Shown here piece by piece: positions 36,050 through 44,182 of a DNA stretch of 64,000 nucleotides (its first letter is position 1; every line of letters starts with the position of its first letter). Made by a program: the position numbers and the translations under genes. The notes under the pieces are model-generated. The model had not been told where the DNA came from, did no database searches, and worked only from the letters and a program-made list of their open reading frames with translations. Source of the DNA: Sulfurimonas sp. HSL-3221 (GTDB lineage: Bacteria > Campylobacterota > Campylobacteria > Campylobacterales > Sulfurimonadaceae); assembly GCF_021044585.1 (NCBI RefSeq), contig NZ_CP087998.1, forward strand, positions 2,294,001 to 2,358,000, read 5' to 3'.

Positions 36050-37747
36050 CTACCCTCCGGTCGGTCCATCATGGCAGTCGTAGCAACCGACCGCATCGCC
36101 TGCCTTGTAATAGACTTTATCCGATCCGAACGTCCGCTCGGAGAAAGCCCTGGAGAGGAAGCTTCCCCGGTAATCGCTGCCGTGGCAAGCCGTGCACTGC
36201 GTCGCATTGCTGTCGGCGACCGGCCCGTGCTGCATGATCCATTCGCGCCCGATATTATGCATGCCGTGGGGACCGCCGGCATCGGTCCGGGGCATCGTGT
36301 CATGGCAGGCCGTACATTCGGCGATGGTGCCCTCGTGCCCCTGGACCGTGAGGCTCTGGATGTTATCCTCCGTATGCGCACTCGGGTAGATGGCGTGGGT
36401 CGAACCGTGGCAGGCCGAACACTGCATGTCGCCGTGGCCCGCGCTGAAGCGGTAGAGGCTTACCCCCGACGCCGGCGTGTTCGGGTTCGTCGCAAAACGG
36501 GTATCGAGCGCCGCACGCAGCCTCCCCGTCTGCATATCCGTCACCGCCGTCTCATACCGCTTGCCGTCCTGGTGGCAGGCCTGGCAGTTGGGCTCTTCGA
36601 GCCAGCCGTTGCGGCCGTGTGTTCCGACGGCGCTCATGCTGCCGTGACAGCTCTGGCACTGGATATTGCTCTGCTTGCCCATCGCGCCGCGCAGACACTT
36701 CGTCGCCGCACCCGGGTGGCAGCGGTAGCAGGCGTCCCGGTTTGTCGAGCTGTCCAGCGTCATGCCGTTGGTCGGGTCCTTGACCCTTCCATGCAGACCA
36801 TGGATCACCTCCGTCAGCGGTTTGACACCGTCAACCCCCGTCCCCGGCAGGGCGTTGCTGCTATGGCAGGTGGCACAAAGAACGGGATTGCCGTTTTTCG
36901 CCGTCGTATAGAGCCCGGTGTCGTCATACCCTTTGTAACCGGCCGCCTGCAATGCCGACTGGTGCTCCGACACTGCCGTAGGGAACTTCTCGTCGTGCAG
37001 TCGCAGGATGTTCCATTTGAAATCCTTCTCCGCATCGGTGTCGAACTCCCACCCCCCTACGGGGCGCGCCGCCGATGTGCCACTCACTGATCCGTGACAG
37101 GCCCGGCAATCCATCTCGTCACTGACCGGCAGCACGACCGTCGTTGTTGCCAAAACAATGCCCGTACTATCTTTAGCCGCCACCTTGACCATCGGGTAGT
37201 AGTTCTTGCTGCCGTCGTCATTGTAGGGTGTCAGCGGCAACCCCGTCGCCTCCCACCACTGCATCGCACCGTTATAGCTGAGGTTGTGTGCTGCCAGCTC
37301 CGGGGTGTGGTTTCCCGTCAGACCTGTATCGGGGTCCGGATGGGCGTTGAACAGTACGCCGACGAAATCCCAGAAATTGGTTTTGGCTTGATTATGGCTG
37401 TTATAGAGACTGGTCGTATTGTATTTGCCGTCCAGCGACGCGATGGCGCTGTAGGTGATCGTAACCCCGGTTGTGACGTGTTTTCCCGACGTCCCCGCCT
37501 TTTGGATCAGTTGGGCGTTCAGGTTGTTATAGGGCGGCAGGATGGAAAAGACGGAAAAATCCTTCCCGTCCATACAGTGCATCCCCAGGTCGTTCCACGC
37601 CAGCAGTGTGTAATCACCGCTGTTCCCGACACCCGAGGCGGCGATCGCCGCTGCTGCATCCGCCTCGTTCGTGCTGCCGCTTCCCCCGCCGCAGCCGATC
37701 AATAGCAGTGCCATTCCCGCTGCAGCGATCTCTTTTGCGTATCGCAT
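36050..37747 (-). CDS. Nine-heme c-type cytochrome lipoprotein, paralogue 1
   Basis: The 565-residue product has a lipobox LLLIGC (Cys19) and nine CXXCH motifs: CRACH, CATCH, CYRCH, CQSCH, CQACH, CSACH, CTACH, CTACH and CYDCH. An N-terminal domain with LLAWNDLGMHCMDGKDFSVFS (about 46-68) and a beta-rich region precede the first heme, which lies at about residue 215. I do not know the function of that N-terminal domain. It is likely a periplasmic electron carrier held in a membrane. It is one of three paralogues, separated from the other two by the alpha operon. Its promoter has a -10 and a degenerate regulatory box. Confidence 0.9.
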   Translation of the reverse strand: MRYAKEIAAAGMALLLIGCGGGSGSTNEADAAAAIAASGVGNSGDYTLLAWNDLGMHCMDGKDFSVFSILPPYNNLNAQLIQKAGTSGKHVTTGVTITYSAIASLDGKYNTTSLYNSHNQAKTNFWDFVGVLFNAHPDPDTGLTGNHTPELAAHNLSYNGAMQWWEATGLPLTPYNDDGSKNYYPMVKVAAKDSTGIVLATTTVVLPVSDEMDCRACHGSVSGTSAARPVGGWEFDTDAEKDFKWNILRLHDEKFPTAVSEHQSALQAAGYKGYDDTGLYTTAKNGNPVLCATCHSSNALPGTGVDGVKPLTEVIHGLHGRVKDPTNGMTLDSSTNRDACYRCHPGAATKCLRGAMGKQSNIQCQSCHGSMSAVGTHGRNGWLEEPNCQACHQDGKRYETAVTDMQTGRLRAALDTRFATNPNTPASGVSLYRFSAGHGDMQCSACHGSTHAIYPSAHTEDNIQSLTVQGHEGTIAECTACHDTMPRTDAGGPHGMHNIGREWIMQHGPVADSNATQCTACHGSDYRGSFLSRAFSERTFGSDKVYYKAGDAVGCYDCHDGPTGG

Positions 37748-37775
37748 AGTTTCTCCTGCTCTCAGAAATGCGCTG

Positions 37776-37781
37776 ATTATA
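37776..37781 (-). promoter_or_regulatory. -10 element of cytochrome 1
   Basis: TATAAT on the minus strand, 28 nt before the start codon and exactly 10 nt from the proximal half of the regulatory box. Confidence 0.65.
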
Positions 37782-37791
37782 TGAGGGGTTC

Positions 37792-37808
37792 ATGAAGATT
37801 TGGCCTAT
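37792..37808 (-). promoter_or_regulatory. PhoB-like box upstream of cytochrome 1
   Basis: In gene direction this reads ATAGGC-CAAAT-CTTCAT. The proximal half is the CTTCAT repeat seen at cytochromes 2 and 3; the distal half is degenerate. Distance to the -10 is 10 nt. Confidence 0.55.
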
Positions 37809-37926
37809 GTTTTGAAACCGTTTTGTTACAGAACAGGCAATACAGGGCATGCCTGACAGGTATCTATGAAGTCAAATGGAGTTTGGATGCTTTATGTGTG
37901 GGAGGGTTCTTCCCGGGAGGGGAAGA

Positions 37927-38277
37927 TTATACGAGCTCGATGAAAGCCATCGGCGAAGCGTCGCCGCGGCGTGTACGAGTTTTGATGATGCGGGTGTAAC
38001 CGCCGTTGCGCTCTTTGTATTCCGGTGCAACTTCGTTCATCAGTTTTTTGACCGCTTCTTTGCTCTGCAGGGAAGCGAAGACGGCGCGGTGCGCGTTGGA
38101 GTCACCTTTGCGTGCCGTCGTGATCAGCTTCTCAACGTAAGAGCGGAGCTCTTTCGCTTTTGGCAGCGTCGTTTCGATTTTTCCGTTTTCGATCAACGCA
38201 ATGCTCATGTTTTTCAGCAGGGCGGCGCGGTGTGCGCTCGTACGACCGAGCTTGCGGTATCCGTGACGATGTCTCAT
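37927..38277 (-). CDS. rplQ: Ribosomal protein L17
   Basis: The 116-residue protein starts [25 protein letters not shown] and ends with the SPMAFIELV beta element, as L17 does. It is the last gene of the alpha operon, 9 nt after rpoA. The downstream 175 nt hold the promoter region of cytochrome 1. Confidence 0.97.
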   Translation of the reverse strand: MRHRHGYRKLGRTSAHRAALLKNMSIALIENGKIETTLPKAKELRSYVEKLITTARKGDSNAHRAVFASLQSKEAVKKLMNEVAPEYKERNGGYTRIIKTRTRRGDASPMAFIELV

Positions 38278-38286
38278 GACAGTTCC

Positions 38287-39279
38287 TTATTCAGATTCAA
38301 TTTTCTTTTTCAGTACGCTGATCGTTTCATCGCTCATCTCCTGACCGACCTGGAAGCCGGCTTCTTCGAGCTTTTCAACGATCTCGTCATACGATTTTTT
38401 GCCAAGGTTCTTGACGTTTTTAAGGTCATTCTGGCTCATCAGGACGATTTCACCGATGTACTTCAGGTCGGCGCGATCCAGGCAGTTGAAGCTGCGTGCG
38501 GAGAGGCCGAGCTCTTCAATCGGTGCCGTCAGCTTGCCGATCTCTTCGGACGCTTCGGCGCGTTCGATCGTTGCCGGTGACTGGATGCTGATCTCGCTGC
38601 TGAAGACCGCCATCTGCGCATGCATGACGTTCAGGGCGTTGCGGAAAGCATCCAGCGGGCTGATCTGACCGTCGGTGACGATGTTCAGGACAACCTTCTC
38701 AAAGTTCGGGTTGTCTTCGACGAGGACATTCTGGATCGCGTAGGTCGCTTTGCGGACCGGCGTAAAGAACGCGTCGAGGGCGATGTAGCCCTCTTCGATT
38801 TCGTCGCGGATATCTTCGCTCGGGACGTAACCGATCCCCTGGAAGATCTTCAGCGAGAAGTTCAGCGTCGCATCTTCGTTGAGCGTCGCGAGGAAAGCGT
38901 CCGGTGTGACAACGTCAACGTCGTCATTGATCAGGTCGCTTCCTTTGATCTCGCACGGTCCGACGAAGCTGTAATCGATCGTCGCCTCTTTGGCATCGTT
39001 TTTCAGTTTGAAACGAATGCTTTTGAGGTTGATGATGAAGTCAGAAATATCTTCGAGCATACCGCGCACGGAGTCGAACTCGTGCTTGGCGCCCTCGATC
39101 TTGATCGCGATCGGCGCATAGCCTACCGAGCTGCTCAGCAGGAACCGGCGCAGCGGGTGCGCCAGTGAAACCGCATAGCCTGTCTCGAACGGATAGGCAA
39201 TGACATTCGCTTCGGTATCGCTGATCTGCTCGACGACGAACTCTTCGGGCAGAAGCGGAGCTGTTTTGATCTTTTTCAT
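38287..39279 (-). CDS. rpoA: RNA polymerase subunit alpha
   Basis: The 330-residue protein has the N-terminal assembly domain ([23 protein letters not shown]) and the C-terminal DNA- and activator-binding domain ([26 protein letters not shown], with [14 protein letters not shown]). The C-terminal domain would be the contact for an OmpR-type activator of the cytochromes. It sits between rpsD and rplQ as usual. Confidence 0.98.
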   Translation of the reverse strand: MKKIKTAPLLPEEFVVEQISDTEANVIAYPFETGYAVSLAHPLRRFLLSSSVGYAPIAIKIEGAKHEFDSVRGMLEDISDFIINLKSIRFKLKNDAKEATIDYSFVGPCEIKGSDLINDDVDVVTPDAFLATLNEDATLNFSLKIFQGIGYVPSEDIRDEIEEGYIALDAFFTPVRKATYAIQNVLVEDNPNFEKVVLNIVTDGQISPLDAFRNALNVMHAQMAVFSSEISIQSPATIERAEASEEIGKLTAPIEELGLSARSFNCLDRADLKYIGEIVLMSQNDLKNVKNLGKKSYDEIVEKLEEAGFQVGQEMSDETISVLKKKIESE

Positions 39280-39300
39280 AAAGCGCCTTTCGATTAAAGA

Positions 39301-39927
39301 TTATTTCGAGTAAAGCTCGACGATGAAACGTTCTTCCACTGGAATAACAACTTCTTCACGCTCCGGCAGGCGGGTAAAGATCCCGAACTTCTTCTCGCCG
39401 TCGACGTCGACCCACGGAGCCATACCTGTCTGGTTGGTCAGTTCGATCGCGCGGACAACTTGAACGTTGTTCTTGCTCTTTTCGCGGATTTCAACCTTCT
39501 GGCCCGGTTTGACGCGGTAAGAAGGGATATCGACACGTTTGCCGTCAACCAGGATGTGACCATGGGTAACGAACTGGCGTGCGAAACGGCGTGTAGACGC
39601 GAATCCCATGCGGTAAACGACGTTGTCAAGACGCTGCTCGAGCAGGGTGACAAGGTTGTAACCTGTGTTGCCTTCACGACGCTTTGCTTCGGCGAAAAGT
39701 GAACGCATCTGCTTCTCGGAGATGCCGTACATGAATTTCGCTTTCTGCTTCTCGTTGAGCTGCGTACCATACTCGGATACTTTCTTGCGGCGCTGGCCGT
39801 GCTGACCCGGCGCGTAAGGACGTTTGTCGAGAGCGGATTTGCCTGCCAGGCGACGCTCGCCCTTCATGTTGAGGCTGACGCCGAATCTTCTTTCGATCTT
39901 TTCTACTGGACCTCTGTATCTTGCCAT
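39301..39927 (-). CDS. rpsD: Ribosomal protein S4
   Basis: The 208-residue protein has [16 protein letters not shown] at the N-terminus, the [15 protein letters not shown] linker and an S4 RNA-binding domain ([38 protein letters not shown]). The N-terminal zinc Cys residues of some S4 proteins are absent. S4 can repress the alpha operon through the mRNA leader in several bacteria; whether it does here is unknown. Confidence 0.98.
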   Translation of the reverse strand: MARYRGPVEKIERRFGVSLNMKGERRLAGKSALDKRPYAPGQHGQRRKKVSEYGTQLNEKQKAKFMYGISEKQMRSLFAEAKRREGNTGYNLVTLLEQRLDNVVYRMGFASTRRFARQFVTHGHILVDGKRVDIPSYRVKPGQKVEIREKSKNNVQVVRAIELTNQTGMAPWVDVDGEKKFGIFTRLPEREEVVIPVEERFIVELYSK

Positions 39928-39938
39928 CTATAGCCCCC

Positions 39939-40331
39939 TTACACTCTACGACGTTTCGGCGCGCGGCAACCGTTATGCGGCAGCGGAGTAACGTCTTTCA
40001 TGAACGTGACGCGAACACCTTCGATCGCACCAACGGATTTCACTGCTGTTTCACGGCCGGAACCCGGACCCTGAACCTTGATACCGACCTCTTTGATGCC
40101 GTGTACCATTGCTTTTTCCATAGCGGCTTCTACCGCCTGCTGCGCTGCGAACGGAGTGGACTTCTTGGAACCTTTGAAACCAAGGCTGCCAGCAGAACTC
40201 CAAGCGATCATGTTACCCATCTCATCGGTAACGGTAACGAGCGTGTTGTTGAAAGATGCAGAAATATGCACGATACCGCGTGCAATGTTCTTCTTGACAA
40301 CTTTTTTACGAGTTACTTTACGTTTAGCCAT
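39939..40331 (-). CDS. rpsK: Ribosomal protein S11
   Basis: The 130-residue protein shows [44 protein letters not shown] and the C-terminal [17 protein letters not shown]. It forms the platform of the 30S subunit. It lies between rpsM and rpsD. Confidence 0.98.
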   Translation of the reverse strand: MAKRKVTRKKVVKKNIARGIVHISASFNNTLVTVTDEMGNMIAWSSAGSLGFKGSKKSTPFAAQQAVEAAMEKAMVHGIKEVGIKVQGPGSGRETAVKSVGAIEGVRVTFMKDVTPLPHNGCRAPKRRRV

Positions 40332-40342
40332 TCAATCGCTCC

Positions 40343-40705
40343 TTACGCTGCGCCGACAGTACGACGCTTCCCTTTGCGGGTACGTGCGTTTGTCTTCGTT
40401 TTCTGACCGCGGCAAGGCAGTCCCTTACGGTGGCGGAGACCGCGGTAGTTACCGAGGTCCATCAGGCCTTTGATGTCCATTGCGACTTGTTTGCGCAGGT
40501 CACCCTCAACCATGTATTTTTCACGGATCTCTTTTGTGATGACCGCGACGTCGTCTTCGGAGAGCTCATAGACACGCTTGTTGTAATCGATGCCAGTCGC
40601 ATCGAGGATCAGGCGTGACGTGTGAAGGCCGATACCATAGATGTAGGTCAGGCCGTACTCGACGCGTTTTTTCTTAGGAAGGTCTACACCAGCAATACGT
40701 GCCAT
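40343..40705 (-). CDS. rpsM: Ribosomal protein S13
   Basis: The 120-residue protein starts [26 protein letters not shown] and ends with the basic tail [16 protein letters not shown]. It contacts the 30S head and P-site tRNA. The ATG lies 2 nt after the rpmJ stop. Confidence 0.98.
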   Translation of the reverse strand: MARIAGVDLPKKKRVEYGLTYIYGIGLHTSRLILDATGIDYNKRVYELSEDDVAVITKEIREKYMVEGDLRKQVAMDIKGLMDLGNYRGLRHRKGLPCRGQKTKTNARTRKGKRRTVGAA

Positions 40706-40707
40706 GT

Positions 40708-40821
40708 TTATCCTTGTCTCTGTTTATGTTTAGGGTTCTTACAGATTACTCTGACGATCCCTTTGCGCTTGATGACTTTACAGTCATCACACATCTTCTT
40801 GACGGAAGAACGTACTTTCAT
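40708..40821 (-). CDS. rpmJ: Ribosomal protein L36
   Basis: The 37-residue protein [20 protein letters not shown] followed by [17 protein letters not shown] has the CDDC..CKNPKH zinc site of the C+ type. It is too short for most gene callers. It is the first gene of the alpha operon here. In related genomes it follows infA; here infA is about 18 kb away, at 58.9 kb. Confidence 0.95.
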   Translation of the reverse strand: MKVRSSVKKMCDDCKVIKRKGIVRVICKNPKHKQRQG

Positions 40822-40879
40822 TGTATGCCCTTGGTTGGTTTAATTGGAACACTCTCCCCACCCGGGGAAAATGGGTTCA

Positions 40880-40905
40880 GCCGCATTCCGCCGTGCGGAA
40901 ACGGC
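40880..40905 (-). promoter_or_regulatory. Hairpin in the leader of the alpha ribosomal operon
   Basis: TTCCG/CGGAA (40886-40900) stacked on GCCG/CGGC forms a hairpin about 60 nt before rpmJ. In many bacteria the S4 protein binds a leader structure in this operon; this is a candidate only. The rest of 40822-41100 contains AT-rich sequence near 41030 that could hold the promoter, and no gene. Confidence 0.35.
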
Positions 40906-41100
40906 CCACGATAACCAGCGATTCGCTTTACGCGTTTTAGGCGGGACTTTTACCCTGCCAATACTTGCAGCTGCCTTGTCAAAAAACAGATGTAAATACT
41001 CAACGCTTTGTGTTTAAAACGGTAAAGTGGACGCGTATATTACTTAAAAAAAGCTGAATGTATTATTAAGAATACCGGTAAATTCACTCCACAGGGACGG

Positions 41101-42099
41101 CTACTGTTCCCTGCCGTAGCGCAACGCCCTCTGCAGCGCGCGGTCATTTTTCGCCAACGTCTGGATCGACACCCCCTGCTTATCTCTAGCCCGCGTATCC
41201 GCACCTTTGAAGACCAGGACCTTGACCATCTCAACATGCTTCTGCTGCACAGCACAAAAAAGCGGTGTCCGCCCTTCATCATCCCTGGCGTTGACATCCG
41301 CTCCCCTCACGATCAGGCGCATCACTTTGTAATCGTCGTCTGTTGTCCCTTTGACCAGGGCAAAGAGCTGCTGCGTCACATCCGAACCATGTCCAGCGGA
41401 AGCACTTACCGGTACGGGCGCCGACTGTGCCCCGCTGAACTCCATATGCGATTCGTAACGGATACGGTATGTCACATTCGCGTCATGCATGTTCATTCCC
41501 CTGTGCATAGCTCCTGTCTGTAGCCTCCCAGATATATTCGGCTGCGACAACGAGACTATTTTTCCCATCTGCGACAACAGACTCCCTGCCGCACTGGCAA
41601 AAAAAAGCATGCCGCCTATACTGGAAAGAAGCGTCACGATGAAAAAGAGGGTTGCAATGTTCCTGGCGCTCCGGTAACTACCTGTGCTCTCGCTATCCAG
41701 ATCGAGTACGGAACTTCCGACCGCCATGTCATGCAATGCATGCCGCTTTTTCGAAAAGAATATAACAACAAGCGGCAGGACGAAGAGAAAGGAGAATCCT
41801 TTGATGATCTCGCGGATAAACGCCCTTAAAAAACCGATACGCCCACCGTCAGGGCCGACAATCCGCAGCCCCAGCGCCAGCTTTCCGACGGTCCCCTGAT
41901 AAGCCGAGGCATGCATCAGCGGCATATAAAGCAGCGCGGCGATCGAAAGGGTCACAGCGAGTACGATCGACATCCCGGAAGACTCGAACCCGAAGAGAAG
42001 AGGAAACGCAAAGAAAAGACCGAAAAAGGCGTTTAGAACGATCATATCGATCCAATACGCCAAAAACCGGTTCCAAACAGATACATAGCGCTGCTCCAT
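41101..42099 (-). CDS. RDD-family membrane protein with C-terminal ankyrin repeats
   Basis: The 332-residue protein has an N-terminal RDD domain (RFLAYWIDMIVLNAFFG, with the Asp; then GTVGKLALGLRIVGPDGGRIGFLRAFIRE) and about four to five membrane helices, a central periplasmic-type loop (about 190-235), and ankyrin repeats near the end (VMRLIVRGADVNARDDEGRTPLFCAVQQKHVEMVKVLVFKGADTRARD). RDD proteins are linked to ion or proton transport and ankyrin repeats to protein binding. The start at 42099 has GAGGGGAAATGC upstream. It lies between cytochrome 2 and rpmJ. This fusion is unusual to me. Confidence 0.78.
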   Translation of the reverse strand: MEQRYVSVWNRFLAYWIDMIVLNAFFGLFFAFPLLFGFESSGMSIVLAVTLSIAALLYMPLMHASAYQGTVGKLALGLRIVGPDGGRIGFLRAFIREIIKGFSFLFVLPLVVIFFSKKRHALHDMAVGSSVLDLDSESTGSYRSARNIATLFFIVTLLSSIGGMLFFASAAGSLLSQMGKIVSLSQPNISGRLQTGAMHRGMNMHDANVTYRIRYESHMEFSGAQSAPVPVSASAGHGSDVTQQLFALVKGTTDDDYKVMRLIVRGADVNARDDEGRTPLFCAVQQKHVEMVKVLVFKGADTRARDKQGVSIQTLAKNDRALQRALRYGREQ

Positions 42100-42293
42100 G
42101 CATTTCCCCTCCGCTAAAAATGTGTAGATTCTAACAAAAATAACTTCAATTTCTTTATGCCGAAACGGTATCTGTGATCTCTGCGAACCGGCACTATATC
42201 GCCTGACGGTCAAGCAGAATCCAGAACGTCATCTCCGGATGTCCTATCCGTCCGAATATTGTCAATGTGGGCTTGGTGATGGGGTGTTGTGAG

Positions 42294-42320
42294 AAAGGGG
42301 GTGCCGGTGAGGCACCCTTT
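42294..42320 (-). terminator. Terminator after cytochrome 2
   Basis: On the minus strand AAAGGGTGCC pairs with GGCACCCcCTTT around a five-base loop, just beyond the cytochrome 2 stop. It ends in a TTTCTC stretch, so it is a moderate rho-independent terminator. Confidence 0.6.
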
Positions 42321-42332
42321 GTCGCGGAGGGA

Positions 42333-44039
42333 TCAATCCCCGCCGGGACCGTTGTGGCAGTCGTAGCAGCTGACCGCGTGACCGGCGGGGAAGGTCTTCG
42401 TCCCACCCTCGGTGCTGAAGCTGCGCGCCGAGAAGGTCTTGGAGAGGAAACTGCCGCGGTAATCGCTGCCGTGGCAGACAGCGCACTGTGCGCGGTTGCC
42501 TTCGGCGGCATGCTCATGCGCACCCACCCAATACTGTCCGACGCTGTGCATGCCGTGCGGACCGCCGCTGGTCGTTGCCGGTACCGTCTCATGGCAGGCC
42601 GTACATTCGGCAATCGTCCCCGCATGCCCCTGTACGGCAATACTCTGAAGGTTATCCTCGGTATGCGAGCTCGGGTAGATGGCATGGGTCGAGCCGTGGC
42701 AGGCCGAACACTGCATCTCGCCGTGACCCGCGCTGAAACGGTAAAGGCTGATGCCCGCCGCCGGCGTATTGGCATTGGTCGCGAAACGGGTGTCGAGCGC
42801 TGCACGTAGCGTCCCCGTCTGCATATCCGTCACCGCCGTGTCGTAGCGCATGCCGTTTTGGTGGCACGCCTGGCAGTTAGGCTCTTCCAGCCAACCGACC
42901 CTGCCGTGCTGTCCGACGGCGTTCATACTGCCGTGACAGCTCTGGCACTGGATACTGCTGATCTTGCCCATGGCCCCGCGCAGACACTTCGTCGTCGCGC
43001 CCGGGTGGCAGCGGTAACAGGCGTCGCGGTTCGTCGAGCTGTTCAGCGGCTGGCCGTTCACCGGATCTTTGACCTCGGCATGCAGGGAGTGCAGCGCCTC
43101 GGTCAGCGGTTTCGTCCCGCTCACCCCTGCTGTCCCCAGGGCATTGGTACTGTGGCAGGTGGCGCAGAGCACCGGGTTGCCGTTCTTGGCCGTCGTATAG
43201 AGCCCCGCATCGTCATAAGACATGTAACCCGCAGCCTGTAGTTCCGCCTGGTGCGCGCTCACCGCCGTCGGATGCTCCTCATCGTGCAGCCGCAAAATAT
43301 TCCATTTGAAATCCTTTTCCGGATCGGCATCGTTCTCCCATCCGGATGAAGGCATCGCCTCGCTATAACCGCTAGCCGAACCGTGGCAGGCGCGGCAGTC
43401 CATCTCGTCGCTGACCGGCAGCACGACTCTTGTCGTCGCCAGGACGTTCCCCGATCCGTCCTTTGCGACCACGTCCACCATAGGATAGTAGTTCTTGCTG
43501 CCGTCATCGTTGTACGGTGTGATCGGTAGCCCCGTCGCTTCCCACCAATTTTCCCCTGCATTGTAATGCAGCGTATGCTCGGTCATCTCCGGCGTATGGT
43601 AGCCCGTCAGTCCGACATCCGGAGCAGGGTTCGCAAGAAAGAGTGTGCCCACGTAGTCCCAGAAGTTCGTCTTGAGATTGTTGCGATCGTCATAGACGCT
43701 CGTCGTATTGTATTGCCCGTCCAGCGACGGTGCTGCTGCATAGGTGATTGTGACCCCCGAGGTCACATGCTTTTCGCCGCCGTCAGCTTTCATGATCAAC
43801 TGCGCATTGAGCGTATTGTAGGGCGGCAGGATCGAAAAGACCGAAAAGTCCTTCCCGTCCATGCAGTGCATCCCCAGATCGTTCCAGGCCAGGAGCGTAT
43901 AAGCGGCCGTCTTCGTACCGCCACTTCCGCCTATGCCTTTTTTGCCTCTGTGCCCATCGCCTTTCGCATTGGCCCCCGTTGCCACAGCGCAGGCCAAAGC
44001 CACGCACACGACACCGGCAAGTACTCTTTTGCCTTTCAT
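42333..44039 (-). CDS. Nine-heme c-type cytochrome, soluble form, paralogue 2
   Basis: The 568-residue protein shares the nine CXXCH motifs with paralogues 1 and 3 (CRACH, CATCH, CYRCH, CQSCH, CQACH, CSACH, CTACH, CAVCH and CYDCH). Its signal peptide ends ATGANA followed by KGDGHRGKKG and no lipobox, so it is probably a soluble periplasmic form. The mature N-terminus is Gly/Lys-rich. The conserved domain LLAWNDLGMHCMDGKDFSVFS follows. AAGGAG with 7-nt spacing supports ATG 44039; the frame opens at 44057. It carries the best-spaced box and -10. Confidence 0.9.
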   Translation of the reverse strand: MKGKRVLAGVVCVALACAVATGANAKGDGHRGKKGIGGSGGTKTAAYTLLAWNDLGMHCMDGKDFSVFSILPPYNTLNAQLIMKADGGEKHVTSGVTITYAAAPSLDGQYNTTSVYDDRNNLKTNFWDYVGTLFLANPAPDVGLTGYHTPEMTEHTLHYNAGENWWEATGLPITPYNDDGSKNYYPMVDVVAKDGSGNVLATTRVVLPVSDEMDCRACHGSASGYSEAMPSSGWENDADPEKDFKWNILRLHDEEHPTAVSAHQAELQAAGYMSYDDAGLYTTAKNGNPVLCATCHSTNALGTAGVSGTKPLTEALHSLHAEVKDPVNGQPLNSSTNRDACYRCHPGATTKCLRGAMGKISSIQCQSCHGSMNAVGQHGRVGWLEEPNCQACHQNGMRYDTAVTDMQTGTLRAALDTRFATNANTPAAGISLYRFSAGHGEMQCSACHGSTHAIYPSSHTEDNLQSIAVQGHAGTIAECTACHETVPATTSGGPHGMHSVGQYWVGAHEHAAEGNRAQCAVCHGSDYRGSFLSKTFSARSFSTEGGTKTFPAGHAVSCYDCHNGPGGD

Positions 44040-44068
44040 ACTATACTCCTTATACAAAAGTGGGGAAT

Positions 44069-44074
44069 ATTATG
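44069..44074 (-). promoter_or_regulatory. -10 element of cytochrome 2
   Basis: CATAAT on the minus strand, 29 nt before the start codon and exactly 10 nt after the regulatory box. Confidence 0.6.
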
Positions 44075-44084
44075 AAAAAAAGTT

Positions 44085-44101
44085 ATGAAGATTGGATGAA
44101 G
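44085..44101 (-). promoter_or_regulatory. PhoB-like direct-repeat box upstream of cytochrome 2
   Basis: In gene direction CTTCAT-CCAAT-CTTCAT: two identical hexamers 11 nt apart, then 10 nt to the -10. The layout replaces the -35 region, as in OmpR/PhoB-class activation. Confidence 0.7.
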
Positions 44102-44182
44102 ATTTCTCAGAAAGGAGTGGCCAGAATGGTTACAAATCTATGAGAGGAGACCGACACGGGCGGCACCTCTCTGAGTGAAAGA

